Shown: positions 12,161 through 23,630, counted from the stretch's first letter. The stretch is DNA of 64,000 nucleotides from Pardosa pseudoannulata (GCA_032207245.1 CM063505.1:175766827-175830826); one strand, 5' to 3'. Numbers and translations are program-made. Notes: generated by a model not told the origin, from the letters alone.

Positions 12161-12527
12161 CCAGAAACATAACAATTTTTTTTCAATAAGAACTATATTT
12201 ATATTTGTGATATTACTTCCAACATATAAAATTCGTAATCATTCCCTTCAATTTTGATCATCTAACATGTCTTTTCGTCTAACAAGTCTAACCTATTCAC
12301 TGTTCGGAAATCTCCCTCTGTCGACGGAAAAATACTCTGAAGACGTAGGCGCATCTTATCTAGGATATTTTAAATGTTGAAAAGGTATGTAAAAACCAAA
12401 AATGTTTATTTTTTGAAAAAAAAACTTTAAACATATATTAGTCGAAGCGAAAAACATACTAGTGCTTTTATGCGAATGTGTCCGCAATTTTTAAATTTTA
12501 CCTTTGAATAACACGGAGCTTTAGCAA
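12161..12527. other. AT-rich spacer
   Basis: No feature is recognised between the Tc1 relic and the piggyBac-type element. Confidence 0.4.
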
Positions 12528-12531
12528 TTAA

Positions 12532-13054
12532 CCCTTTTTATCCTGACGGTACGTACCGCTTCAATCAAACACCTATATATTCCTAATAAAGCCGTTTTTT
12601 CCTGACGGTACTCACAAGGACATGAACGATGCAGTTCCTACAGCAAAAAAGAAATGACAGCACCAATCAGGAATCCTTTTTATTCGCATAGTAGGGATTT
12701 TATATTTGGCGTGACGCATTAGAAGGTCATTTTGTGGTAGAGTTGATACACGTGTTGTTCAATTGAGTAAATTTAGTGGTTTATTACCAGTTATTTGGTA
12801 CTATTATTTTTTAGAGACTTCGATACTTCACTGGTAAGCATTTCATATGTTTTATTCTTAATTTAATGTTTTATTTTCTATCATAAAGTCAAAAATATAT
12901 GTTGGTACAAGGAAGTACCAGCTGCAAAATTAACTACTAAAATACAGTAAAAACTAATTTTCTTTTTTCTATGATTATTCTTCATTAAAACTTATCTAAT
13001 GATGCAAAACTTCAGTAAGAAAGTGGATGGCAAATTAATTCAGGATATAAAGGG
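12532..13054. mobile_element. piggyBac-type non-autonomous element (MITE), 523 bp
   Basis: The element starts CCCTTTTTATCCTG and ends CAGGATATAAAGGG, an inverted pair matching at 13 of 14 positions. It is flanked on both sides by TTAA (12528-12531 and 13055-13058), the hallmark piggyBac target duplication. A subterminal direct repeat, CCTGACGGTAC, occurs at about 12542 and 12601. No transposase frame is present, so it would need to be mobilised in trans. Confidence 0.82.
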
Positions 13055-13058
13055 TTAA

Positions 13059-14080
13059 AATAAATTTCCTCGCATCCTATTCTCATGCATTCCATAGAGA
13101 AAACCGACTAGGTCAGTACTTAAAGAACGCATGACTCAGGCAAAATTCGATAACCAGGACACAAAACAAATAGATACAACACGTATGTAATCAGAAAAAC
13201 ATGTTTACAGGTTCTGCGTTCTTTAACCTCTTTCTGATTTTCATCTCGAACTTTCTATTTCCTGAGACTGCTTTATTTAACCCTTTCATGGTCGGAATCA
13301 CGTCTCACACGTTTGTCGTTGTTGTATATATACCGTCCACATGTCAGACAACAAAGAAGAACACTGCATCGTGGAAACATGGGTGCATTACAGGAAAACT
13401 TGAAATTAGTAAACGGGATAGCCCATATTTAACCTCTCAGTAGATAAAGCTAAAGCTGCTTACCAACAAAAATATTTTGCATTTTCGAATTTATGATAGA
13501 ATATAAACGAATTAATTTTCAGCAATAATAATATGATTTTTTTTATCAATAATTTGAACAAAGAAGTGGTTAAGGGTTCCGAGACATATTAATAAAAAAT
13601 TTTTTTAATTTTAAGTATTAAAGAGCTTTTTAATTTAAATGACACAAACTGCAGATTTCTACGATGAGCATTAAGAAAGTTATTTTTAACATTGAAAGCC
13701 CAAATAAGTGATTACAGTGTTTTGACTTTTCATTAGACTTAAATGAATATTTAAAGTTTATAATTTATTTGTTCAACCTTTTGAAATATTTTATTTTGCC
13801 TATACATGAACGACCTCTCCTTTTTTTAGAGCTAGTTTCATAAAGATTGAAATATGACTCAATTAAACGACGATGCATTTTTAAATTTTCCAAATATGCA
13901 CTTGAACATTTTCAACAAGTTGCTCTTGAGTACTGGTTAAAAATTATACATTAAAAGTATGGATATATTTCGCGCATGGGTAATAAGACAGCATTTCCTT
14001 TACATACATATATCTAGTTGACAATTCAATATTTTTAAATATAATTTGCACAATTATATTAATCTTGGAAATGTTTATAT
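13059..14080. other. AT-rich stretch with a possible second piggyBac-like left end
   Basis: TTAACCCTTTCATGGTCGG at 13277-13295 looks like another TTAA plus CCCTTT terminus, but no matching right end is found. The rest is AT-rich. Confidence 0.3.
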
Positions 14081-14440
14081 TAAAATATAATAGCCAGTGT
14101 ATGTTACATATAAATATTACAATGTAAATATATTTCATTAAAGTATTGTTTTTTATCTCAAGATTTTTTTTGTTATAATTTTTTTGCCAATTAACATAAC
14201 ATGGGTTAGAGCTAAGGTAGCTCCTTGTTATGATTACATGTTATTAAATACATATACATTGTAAGAATATTAAAATATAATAGCCAGTGTGTGTTACATA
14301 TAAATATTAAAATGTAAATATATTTCATTAAAGTATTGTTTTTCATTTCAAGATTTTTTTTGTTATCATTATTTGCCAATTAACATAACCTGGATTAGAG
14401 CTAAGGTAGCTCCTTGTTATGATTAATGTTATTAACTAAT
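14081..14440 (+). repeat. Two-copy tandem duplication, period about 190 bp
   Basis: The block beginning AATATAATAGCCAGTGT recurs 190 bp later (TAGCCAGTGT at 14091 and 14281) and continues through GTAAATATATTTCATTAAAG and GAGCTAAGGTAGCTCCTTG in both units. Identity is high, with a few substitutions and small indels. The AGCTAAGGTAGCT segment forms a small palindrome in each unit. Confidence 0.85.
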
Positions 14441-14779
14441 GACTTATAACTATTAACTAATAATGCTGTTAACAGAGTATTACTTTTTCTTATTTGGATG
14501 ATCCTCTAACTGCATAAATCCCCAAAACTTTCCTGGAAAAATCAAGTTTAAGTATATTCCTTACATAGCCAAAGTTAATAAATGAATCACCAATTATTAT
14601 TTTTTTTTTAATATTTTAACTTGAAAGTGGTTAGAATGCTTTTCCTCATCAGTGTATATTCATCAGAAATGATTCAGCCATTTATGGGATATGTTTTTTG
14701 TTGATTTTTAATCATGATATAAAAGCTATTTCTTTTGTAGGACTCTTCAAGGTGTATTATGGGAGGTTAAACAACTTTG
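14441..14779. other. AT-rich spacer
   Basis: Nothing is recognised. Confidence 0.4.
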
Positions 14780-15340
14780 TAGTGATGCAAACAAAGAAAC
14801 ACTAAAACTTAGCCTCCACGGCAAATACGGTCAGGCAAAATCATTCTCGATTCGCTCCCACGTGGAGAAAGCGGAAAAAAAGAGATCATCTAGCTTTGAC
14901 CGTTGCCTGACTGCACTGGAAAGAGACCACGCTCCAACAAGAAATTTCCAAACCCAATTCTCAGAACAACGTGATACACAATTTCAATAAACCACTTCGG
15001 TATTTCCCCGTTTGCAAGTGGAAACAAATCTGGAAATTGAGCTTTGTATCTTCGAAGTGCCCAAGGCTGGAACTGGACTTCTGCCGAAACGGAACCAAAG
15101 TGGATCAAGAGCGGCGACAACGTCCCATCGTGTATGTGCCTTACGCTTACGATCGCCCAGAACGTGACGAGAAAGCGATCGACGAATCTGCATCGCTGAC
15201 CTGAAGCTGCAGGCAGAGATGAACAGATGATGGGTCCACGTCTTGCGTCTTGCTCTTTCGGCTTCATGCCAACAATAACCGAGCGAGTTTTTCTTTTACA
15301 ATTACTTTCTCGACAGTGTTTCTTTAACAACGCTTGCGGT
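14780..15340. repeat. GC-richer repeat-containing segment (includes repeat Y copy 2, 14900-15016)
   Basis: This block is clearly GC-richer than its surroundings. Positions 14900-15016 match 5828-5940. A 146-codon minus-strand frame (15330-14890) spans it. Its translation has no recognisable domain and part of it lies in the repeat, so I do not call it a gene. It could be an eroded TE or, less likely, an exon. Confidence 0.4.
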
Positions 15341-15978
15341 TAATTTTTTTTTTGTCTTTTTAGTTAGTTTATGGGATGCTATTTATCAGCTCTCGCATGA
15401 AGTGACGATGGGGTTTGGAGGTCATTAAAGTCAATGAAACACTTTTCCTTGGCACTGTCGGTTAACAAACGTAGTTAACTTTAATCTTTTCTTGTTTTGA
15501 AACATAATAGAAAATAGAGCTGCAATATTCATTACGACTGTGACGCCAGTGAATTGTTAAACTGCGTCTTCTACGTAGACCTAATTTGATGGGGAAGCAA
15601 ACGTACATCTGGAGATGTTGAACAAGGAGAAAGTACTTCTAATTGCATGCAACATAGTCGTGTTCTTAAACTCTAAATCTTGAATTCTTTTTAATCCACT
15701 AATGGATTTTACTGCTGGCACCTAAAAGGAAATAATGAATGATGTCGGAATTTTCTTAATGTATACTATACTTTTTGGTTTTTATACAGGTTAGGAACAT
15801 TACAACCAACATATTTAGTGCACGAAAGCTAATAAAACCAGAACATTCTGCTTAAAACCCTTTTCGAAGTGCTACAATTTTTTATGCCAAAAGATTCGAA
15901 TTCATAAACACCTGTACCAAGGAGCTTAGTACTTGCTTGGCTACAATCTGACTAGGTGTGAAGTGTAATTATATATTA
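15341..15978. other. AT-rich stretch, nothing recognised
   Basis: No feature is supported. Confidence 0.4.
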
Positions 15979-15980
15979 TA

Positions 15981-16749
15981 CAGTAGAACCTCTTTTTAAC
16001 GACCCCACGATACAACTACCCCTTCGTTAGAACTACCATCTTAAAAATCAATTATTTTACCGTAGGAATAATGTTAATTTTGAATCCTTACAACGACCCC
16101 AAGCGTATTATTTTTCGTTAGAACGACCGTCAATTTTAGTCCGCAGAACTCATGAGCAAGTGGGTTATTTCAAAATTATTGTACTGTGGTGCAACTTCAA
16201 GAAATCTGTACTTCTCTCTTTGTGTTTGATTAAAGGAGGGGAGGGGGCGTGACGAAAAGGGGAGAACTAAATCTTCAATTATCTTTTGATGAGTTTGTTG
16301 CTGTAGACGAAACAGTGCTGCGGAGAAAATTTGAGTGAAGACGATTTTATTGCCCGTATTACCAGAAAAAAAGAAATCTGCGATTCCGATGACGGAGAAG
16401 AAATCGTCCAAGCTTTTGAAAAAGGAAATGAAAAAGAAGCCTTCAATGCAATCAATGCCTTACGTCAATATTTTGAAGGACAATTTAATTCTGAAGATTT
16501 CCTTCAAAATCTAACGGATATGGAATCAGTGATAATGAAAAATTCCCAAATGAACTTGAAACAGGCGTTAATCAATGACTTTTTTTTTCAAGAATTCAAA
16601 GTAATGGAAATACAAATAAATAGAAGTATTCTCTAGGCATGTACTGTTGAATCATTTCTTTGCTCAATATTTTTTATTATTTTTTCAATTCGTTACAACA
16701 ACCATATGATGTTAATCCCAAAGAGAGTCGTTATATCGAGGTTCTACTG
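15981..16749 (+). mobile_element. pogo/Tigger-type DNA transposon, internal deletion derivative
   Basis: The terminal repeats CAGTAGAACCTC and GAGGTTCTACTG are perfect inverted 12-mers, with the similarity continuing imperfectly (TTTTTAACGA against ATATAACGA). TA dinucleotides flank both ends, as expected for the pogo/Tigger superfamily. Internally only the last part of the transposase remains (16331-16636), so most of the coding region was deleted. Confidence 0.82.
16331..16636 (+). pseudogene. Tigger-type transposase C-terminal remnant
   Basis: About 100 codons survive: an acidic segment (DSDDGEEIVQAF), then ALRQYFEGQF and LTDMESVIMKN, with KQALINDFF near the end. This matches the usual C-terminal tail of pogo/Tigger transposases, in which an acidic patch precedes a short helical region and a K-Q-x-x-I-x-D-F-F-like end. 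The helix-turn-helix, CENP-B-like and DDE regions are all missing. The frame stays open to a stop after extra residues, which suggests a fairly recent deletion. Confidence 0.7.
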
Positions 16750-16751
16750 TA

Positions 16752-17734
16752 TAAACGTAAGAAGGTAAAGATGTTTGTTTCTCAGTAAACTACAATATAT
16801 AATAACTCTAACTACAGTCGAAAGTAAGTAAGAATATGTAATTTGCTACAATTTAGAATATCTGAAAAGCTCCTACATCAGTTTCTTAGAAAACTATCAT
16901 AACAAGAATAAGCATTTTAAAGAGTATAATCCTTTTCTCAGTGTGCGTAATAAATTACAACATATGCCACTTTAACCAAGGTCTTCCTTGCATTCGTTTC
17001 TTACACTAGATAGGACAATCAATTATTGAGCCTGTAATTCACGGTCGCAGTTTTTTTCACACGAACGAATACACAGCATTCAAATTCTACACAAATGCTT
17101 ACATTAAATGGTAATTCTCCCAATATATTTCAGATCTTCAGATTTCGTACTTTGAAAGCCCCGTCTTTTGTTGAAGACGGGGCTCCATATTAGTCGCATT
17201 TTCTCCATATTAGTCGCCAGAAACTAATCTAAGAGATATTTTAATTAAAAAAGTCTGTTAATTATAAATTTCCTTTATATTGACTTAGAACATGGAACTA
17301 ATGAAAATTCTACAAGACTGAATACAGACAAAGTATTTCTATTCAAAGCTAAAACCTTGAAACTTTTCCTTTTTTTTTCTTGGAAAAAAAACTTTTATTG
17401 TTTTTATGAAGTTCTATAACATACAGATAAAAGTCTCAAAATGTAGCCTATCTTTTGCAATGCTAAAAAGTGACTGAATGCTTAGTTAAAAAAAGGATAA
17501 TTAAAAAAATATCACTAATTAATTCTTCCACTTTTGGATACTAATATTTAGTTATATGATAAAATTAGACGACTTTCGACTTTCGTGCTATTATTAACAG
17601 CATTTTATCGAGATATATAATAACCAATTAAAAAGTTTTTCAAAGTTGACAGTTTCACAAAAAAAAGTTTTTAAAAATCTTTTTTCCAGAAAGGAGCTTT
17701 ACTGGAATGTGATTTTATTTTTCAATCCCCCATT
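16752..17734. other. AT-rich stretch with a strong hairpin
   Basis: Apart from the hairpin at 17157-17184 and a duplicated CTCCATATTAGTCGC (17184 and 17203), nothing is recognised. Confidence 0.4.
17157..17184. other. Perfect 11-bp GC-rich hairpin
   Basis: AGCCCCGTCTT, a 6-base loop (TTGTTG) and AAGACGGGGCT form a perfect stem in an AT-rich context. It is immediately followed by two direct copies of CTCCATATTAGTCGC. Function is unknown; it may be the tip of a foldback TE. Confidence 0.6.
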
Positions 17735-18295
17735 CAGGTTATTATTAAAAAGATAACAGTTTTGGCATGAATTAAAGAATTTTAATTTTTTTCCTTTTGT
17801 TCAATTACTCTATGAAAATAAAGAAAATAATAATTTCGTGATCTGTTAAATTTAAAATTGTGTTCTAGATGACATAGATAAAAAATTTATTCAGCATGAT
17901 CATAGGATCTCACAGGTTATTATTAAAAAGATAACAACAGTTTTAGCATGAATTAAAGAATTTTTATTTTTTACCCTTTTGTTTTTCAATTACTCTATGA
18001 AAATAATGAAAATAATAATTTCGTGATTTGTTATATTTAAAATTGGGTTCTAGAATATACAGAAAAAAATTTATTCAACATAATCATACGATCTCACAGG
18101 ATATCACAGGTTATTATTAAAAAGATAACAGTTTTAGCATGAATTAAAGAATTTTTATTTTTTACCCTTTTGTTTTCAATTACTCTATGAAAATAAAGAA
18201 AATAATAATTTCGTGATCTGTTATATTTAAAATGACATTCTAGAATATACAGAAAAAAATTTATTCAACATAATCATAGGATTTCATAGGAATGG
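17735..18295 (+). repeat. Three-copy tandem repeat, period 178-194 bp
   Basis: CAGGTTATTATTAAAAAGAT begins units at 17735, 17913 and 18107. Each continues with GCATGAATTAAAGAATTT, CAATTACTCTATGAAAATAA, TAATAATTTCGTGAT and an ATAGGATCTCACAGG-like junction. Units differ by small indels and substitutions. A minisatellite/satellite-like expansion is the simplest reading. Confidence 0.88.
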
Positions 18296-18402
18296 GAGAG
18301 GCTATCTTTTAAACAGGCAGTCCATTTAGATATTCAATTTTATACTTATTTAACACTTTACACTATTATAAATGGTACTTTAAAAATATTAATAGGTAAA
18401 GA

Positions 18403-18500
18403 GTAGGGATGCAACGAATATTCGACCACTATTCGACCACCTTTTGCCGAATTTTCGATCTGAACGAATACTGAACAGATATTCAGCCGAATACGTAGGC
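18403..18500 (+). mobile_element. Truncated hAT-type terminus
   Basis: AGGGATGCAACGAATATTCG is the widespread hAT-style end (CAGGG.TGCAACGAATATTCG) with the first base changed. The remainder is cut off by the next element. Confidence 0.5.
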
Positions 18501-18548
18501 GAGGACTTGATTCTTTGGAATCCTTGGCAAAAATCTGGCTTGTATTCC

Positions 18549-19644
18549 CAGGGCCGTAACTAGATTCTTTGGCGCCCGTGGCAAAAAACTCGTTGGCGCC
18601 CTTGTCGCCAAATATAGTGAGAAAATATATAAACATTTTTTTTAAATCTATATCATTCAGAATAAACTCCTAAAATATTTTACTAATTCTTAAATTATTC
18701 CTAGTATATTAATTTGTATTTTTTTCTTCTATTTGTACTTTATTGATACTTATTAATTGAACACTCTGTGGGTATTATTTTACTGACAAACGGAATAGTT
18801 TATTTAAGGAGAATATTTTTTTGTACGTTAAAACTTCATAAAATATTGACGAATTTCTAATTTTAAATTTAGTTTTAACAACTTTAATAAATTCAAAATT
18901 TAAAACGAATACCCGGATCTATATTAAGTATAATTATATATTGTTAAGAATGCTATAAACATGTAATTTGTAAGGTATCCCGCCAAATTGGTGAGATATT
19001 GGCTCCTTGGCGAAGTTTTGAGAGACTCATTTTTGGAGCCAAATTTGAAGATATATCGCCAAATTTCACGACTTGGCGACATTTGTTGCAGCCGCCCCTT
19101 CTCCGGATTTTACTAGACACTTGTGGAAATTTCCAGAAACCTGAAAACTATATAAAGGGGTCGTGAGTTCTTATAAAAAGGCAGTTCAGGCTTGGGTCTG
19201 GTGAAAATAGGATCTGTGTTAATGCTCTCCGTATTACTTTGAAAAAGTTCGCCAAACGGCTGCTAAGTTTTATCGCCATCCTTTGTAATTGTGATGCATT
19301 TGGCTTGTTAATAAATTGTTATTGTTTTTATCTTAACCAAAGTCTATTCAATCAGCGAATTTTGCAGCAATATAATTATAACATTTTATAAGAATCTATA
19401 ACAAGTTTAGTCTCCAGAAGCCTTTAAAAAAATTAGAAAATCTATAAAAAATAATTTCTAAACACTTTGGATTTTATAAATGAAACCAAATTTTATAATA
19501 TAAAATTTATTTTCCAACTTTTTCTAATTTCTACTTGGATCGAATTGTCCTTTTTCGGATTCCATTTTCATAACAGTGCGGCGCTCCTATGACTGATGCG
19601 CCCGTGGCAAATGCCACTTTTGCCACGCCTTATTTATCCCTACC
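18549..19644. mobile_element. Degenerate hAT-like element with an internal LTR-like insert
   Basis: The left end CAGGGCCGTAACTAG leads into GGCGCCCGTGGCAAAAA. Near the right end, on the opposite strand, TAGGGATAAATAAGG and GCCACGGGCGC mirror this. Such CAGGG...GGCGCCC termini are typical of one hAT group. The terminal bases and an 8-bp TSD are not preserved, so boundaries are approximate. Confidence 0.5.
18970..19360 (+). promoter_or_regulatory. Possible solo LTR with TATA box and poly-A signal
   Basis: Inside the hAT-like element there is a promoter-like CTATATAAAG at 19148-19157 and an AATAAA at 19310-19315, about 160 bp apart. This is the layout of an LTR U3-R-U5. A start at TGTAAGGTATCCCG (about 18970) is plausible, but no matching TSD was found. 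Confidence 0.35.
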
Positions 19645-19777
19645 AACAACTATAATAGGGAAAATACATAAGCATGTTTTTTCGATACATAATATATTCA
19701 GAATTCATTAAAAATTCTCAAATTAAGAATTTAATAAATTTATACTTGTGTATGGCATAAAAAGAAAAGGTATTTGC

Positions 19778-20585
19778 CAGGGTATCGAACCGAAACTGAG
19801 CCAAAAACCGGAAAAAATTATTTTGGTCGAAAACCGGAACTGAACCAAAAAAAAATATCGCTTTATTTATCGATCTTTATTATCGATATATCTTCAGTCA
19901 TTTTGTTACTATAACCAACTTATTATTTTCTAATTTAACGTCAACCATATAATCATCGTCATAACATGTCCATTGCTTCTTGTTTCCAGTAGATAATAGT
20001 TTTTCCTGTTTTGATGTTCACTAGTACTTATTTGTTTCAGTTTCGCATGAAGCTACTTGTAGGAGGCAAATTTAATAAGGCAATTTGTCTCAACGTCACG
20101 AACTACTATAATGCCCTTCCCATTCATTTTCATGTTTACAACAAACAGCCAATATACAAACAATAACCTGCCATTCCGTTTGAAACTAAAGCCAGAATTG
20201 TCATAATTTGAGAATTTGCCCTAATGCGTGAAATCGCTTTATTCAGTTGAATTTTCTGTTGCCAAAAGCTATTTTGATAATAAATAACAATGCCAGTTCT
20301 TTCCTTTCTCTGCTCACAGCTCGTATCGCACATGCTAGTTAATTGTATCAATTCACATTGTGTACCAATAAAAAAAAAAGAATAAAATCCTCTAAATTTA
20401 GATAGAATCACATTTTTGTTTATCATAGAATTACATTTTTAGTACAAATAAGAATATACATAAAACCTTTCATTTGGAACTGAACCAAAAACCGTTATTT
20501 TCGGCGGAACAAAAACCGGAACTGGAACCGAAATATATTTTTTTTAGTTAAACCGGAACGAAAAAAATTTCGGTTCGAAGCCCTG
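19778..20585 (+). mobile_element. hAT-type non-autonomous element (hAT-A), copy 1
   Basis: It begins CAGGGTATCGAACCG and ends CGGTTCGAAGCCCTG, inside long GAACCGGAA-rich inverted termini. The flanking 8-mers are GTATTTGC and GTATTTAA (6 of 8 match). The interior aligns with the reverse complement of the second copy at 43726-44495 (for example TTTCTAATTTAACGTCAAC and ACATAAAATGAAAT-like blocks). The hATC transposase segment present in the other copy is not seen here. Confidence 0.8.
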
Positions 20586-20593
20586 GTATTTAA

Positions 20594-20990
20594 AACATTA
20601 CTTACCTAGATTTTAGCATCTACTTTTCTGGATTTAACAAATTAGTTGATAATTTCATCGTAGTTCTAAATGTTTGATGTTTGTTTTATTTTCAATGCAC
20701 AATAAGGAGTTTGGATATGATTTTATCACTTTCAGTTCGCAGAAAAAATATCTACACGAAGTATCGTTACAAGCAGGCATAGAAACGGTATCAATGCAGT
20801 TACTAAATTTGGACATAAATTGTCTATTTCTAGTCGATGGATACCTTATGAAACTTCTTTATATAGACATTCCAAATTTTAGTATTTTTGAAACCCAGTC
20901 TAATATGCATAAATATAAATTTCCATACATACTTTTTTAATAACTCTAATTTAATGTTTTTTAACCCTGCCTTTTAACTAAAATTATATT
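20594..20990. other. AT-rich spacer
   Basis: An 88-codon open frame (20674-20940) has no recognisable domain, and I do not call it a gene. Confidence 0.35.
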
Positions 20991-22147
20991 GCAGTGGACT
21001 TCGCTTAATGTGATCGTGGTTAATGTTATCAATCGCTTATTGTTATCGAAATCACTTGATCCCGATTTTCTCTCTTCATTTGTATGTTAAAATTATCCCT
21101 TTATGCGACTGTTACATCGGATAATGTTATCAGTTTTCGAACCTCATTTTAATTGGTAAAGGAATATTCACAATGTGGAGCGACGTAACTCACAGTGGAC
21201 TGTAAGAAATGATCAGCACACAAAAAAATTAATTCCACCAGAGAACATTTATTTTGAAGACGCCATGCACACTACAAAATCTTTTGAAGTTCACATTAAC
21301 ACTGGTATTTTTCCCTTCAAGTGCAACCATGGCAACGGGTCAGCAGACGACAATATAATAAGAAAAGCCGGTTGCCACGAAGGGAGAAATTCTCCGAGAT
21401 GAAACTCAGGAGTCACGATAAAACACAATGTATTCAGAAGAATCCCATTTTTTTCTTTCCCTTTCTTTGTTGTTTTAATTTCCGAGAATTCTCCCTCTTT
21501 CACCTAGGGAAAAGGAGAAAAAACAAAGCAGTGGGGTACTACACGTTCCTGGAATTTTTCAGAAATACGCACATCCTGTTCGTGGTCAATAGTTGTCAGA
21601 TAGAAAGCAACAAATTCTATTTGGAACTGAGATGGAACGTATTCACATTTTATGCCTTGCTCACTTACATGCAGTTTGTCGATATGGAGGCCAGAAAGCG
21701 AAATGATTTAACATTAAAACTAAATACCGAAATTTTAAATCGTTATGATAGGTTGCCAAATATGAGTCAGCACAATGCTGCAGCGCAGTTAAACATTTCT
21801 TAACTTCTGAACTGCATTGAAAGTGTTGAAACGTGGAGTACAACACCATTCCGATGACTTTAAAAAATATGATTACGAACGATTTATCAATGAACTTCTT
21901 AGAAAGAATTGTAGACAGTCAACAATTGATCAATTATTCTTATTATGTAAACAATTCTTATGTTTTAAAGGATAATATACAGTACATAAATATAAGGTGT
22001 GTTTTTTCATTTTGTTTTGAAATATAGTACGGGTGAATTAAAGTGTGGGGGGGATAAATTTAATTAAAAAATTTCTAATTTTGTATATCGTTTATTGTTA
22101 TCAAAATCACGGTGGCCCAAAATTATCACATTAAGCGTAGCCCATTG
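20991..22147 (+). mobile_element. pogo/Tigger-like element retaining the transposase N-terminus
   Basis: Imperfect terminal inverted repeats share ACTTCGCTTAATGTGAT at the left (about 20997) and, inverted, ATCACATTAAGCGTAGCC at the right (22124-22142). A second internal inverted block, GCTTATTGTTATCGAAATCAC against TTTATTGTTATCAAAATCAC, lies as a direct/inverted mix near both ends. A transposase N-terminal remnant lies at 21684-21803. Confidence 0.6.
21684..21803 (+). pseudogene. pogo/Tigger-like transposase N-terminal fragment
   Basis: From ATG 21684 the frame reads MEARKRNDLTLKLNTEILNR, followed by SQHNAAAQLNIS and a stop. This is the start of the CENP-B/pogo-type N-terminal helix-turn-helix (basic start, L-T-L-K..E, then A..L.IS). 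Later residues (LLNCIESVETWST) continue in frame past the stop. All catalytic sequence is missing. Assignment rests on a short stretch plus the enclosing TIRs. Confidence 0.55.
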
Positions 22148-23429
22148 TATTTTGGAATTATTTTTCAACTTTTCACTATTCCTAAGCACGGTCGAATTAT
22201 CCTCGTTCTGATCCCGTTTACAGGACGAAGTGCCTTTATCAAGCATTTTTTTCTGACGATGCGACCGTGGCTAATGCATCCTTGACTCCTCAATCGTTCC
22301 GGCTCTTCGAATACATATGACTGAATACTGTTAGATATTTGACCAAACAAAATAGTAACAAAAAGATATTTTAACTGTGCTTTTAAATATTTTTATTTCC
22401 GTACATTATCACAGAATTTCTTGATAAATGTGAGCAAATAAAGTCACTTGCCTTTATAATATCAATATATATGACTTATATGCTGTACAAATGCATGATT
22501 ATATAATTGTAAAAATTAATTTCTTGTCAATATGATTATATAACACGATTATATAATTACTATACAAAGAAAATGTATCAAGCTGTTAAATATTTTTTAA
22601 TTACACAGAGATAAAAAATAAACAATTTTGTTAAATTTAAACATTATAATGTTTAAATTTAAGATTATAACGCTGTAAAGTTTACATTTCGCTACGTAAC
22701 CATCAAATACAAATATTTGATGAAATGGATATAATAAAAATTTCTCCTTAACTCCTCTATTCATAGGCTTTTACAGTCTTATTTTATAATTAACATTTTT
22801 TCATGTGCTCTGATTGTACAAACAACCTTCCAGATGCGGATACCAAAAAAATTTAATGTTATGAAACTTAATGTGCAACCTCCGTTTTGTTACTATTTTT
22901 CCCACTTCAACTTTATTATAAATTTTGTCGGCTTACACTTTCATTAAATGTTGTAAGAATAATTTAATAGATCTATATCTTCAAGAATTGTTTATAAACA
23001 CGTTATTATTTATTTAGTTATTCATCGCCAATTGACTGTTTTGCGGTTATCATTATGATTATAAACGTAAAAAGGAAGTGCTTAGGGAGTCAAATGTCAA
23101 AGGTTGTTTTCTACATCGCTAATCACCTGTGGGTAAGAGTTCATATTTCCTAATTACCATAGTTGTATTTTAGTTTCTTCGATCCTTGTCTCGTAAAGTT
23201 CGATATCATTAAAAATAAATAAAAACTACAATCGAATTTTTAATTCAACGACGTCTGAAAAACCTATTTTGCAATCATCAACAATGACGACAAAAGAATG
23301 TATTTTTACTTATAACCATTAAGATGTTACTTGTTTTCAGACATTTTTATGTACTATTATTGCCCTGAAATCATTTTCAAAATTTCCATCGAGGAAACAT
23401 TTTGTTTTCTTAAGGCGAGAGCTATAAAA
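22148..23429. other. AT-rich stretch upstream of the BEL/Pao insertion
   Basis: A 61-codon minus-strand frame (22350-22165) containing EEPERLRSQG is GC-richer than its neighbours but matches nothing I know. Otherwise nothing is recognised. Confidence 0.35.
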
Positions 23430-23434
23430 AATAG

Positions 23435-23630
23435 TGTTTATAATTGTCACACAAGACAATTCGGTTGTAAACATTATTTTATTTCTTTGCACATTTATAA
23501 TCAATTTTTACCGTTACACTTTAGGACGCCACACTCAAAACGGGCGCCATTTCCACACACACACACAAGCGTTAGTTTTCTCCCTCGTCGAACATGACAA
23601 AAACGCCATCTACCGGCGTAAACCTCAACA
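23435..23630 (-). repeat. BEL/Pao 3' LTR
   Basis: On the minus strand it begins TGTTGAGGTTTACGCC and ends in CA. AATAAA (plus-strand TTTATT at 23478-23483) lies in the 3' part. A short (TG)n lies mid-LTR. It differs from the 5' LTR only at two adjacent bases two positions from its U5 end (AACA against TTCA). Confidence 0.95.

Noticed and set aside
13277..13440. Second piggyBac element starting TTAACCCTTTCATGG
   Set aside because: No matching inverted right end with TTAA was found within a few kb.
14890..15330. A 146-codon minus-strand frame as a host gene
   Set aside because: No domain, no splice or codon evidence, and it partly overlaps a dispersed repeat shared with 5828-5940.
17157..17184. 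Bacterial-type terminator or endosymbiont DNA
   Set aside because: A single hairpin without a coding context; the surroundings are eukaryotic repeat DNA.
17735..18295. CRISPR array
   Set aside because: Units of about 180 bp are similar throughout with no short repeat/unique spacer pattern.
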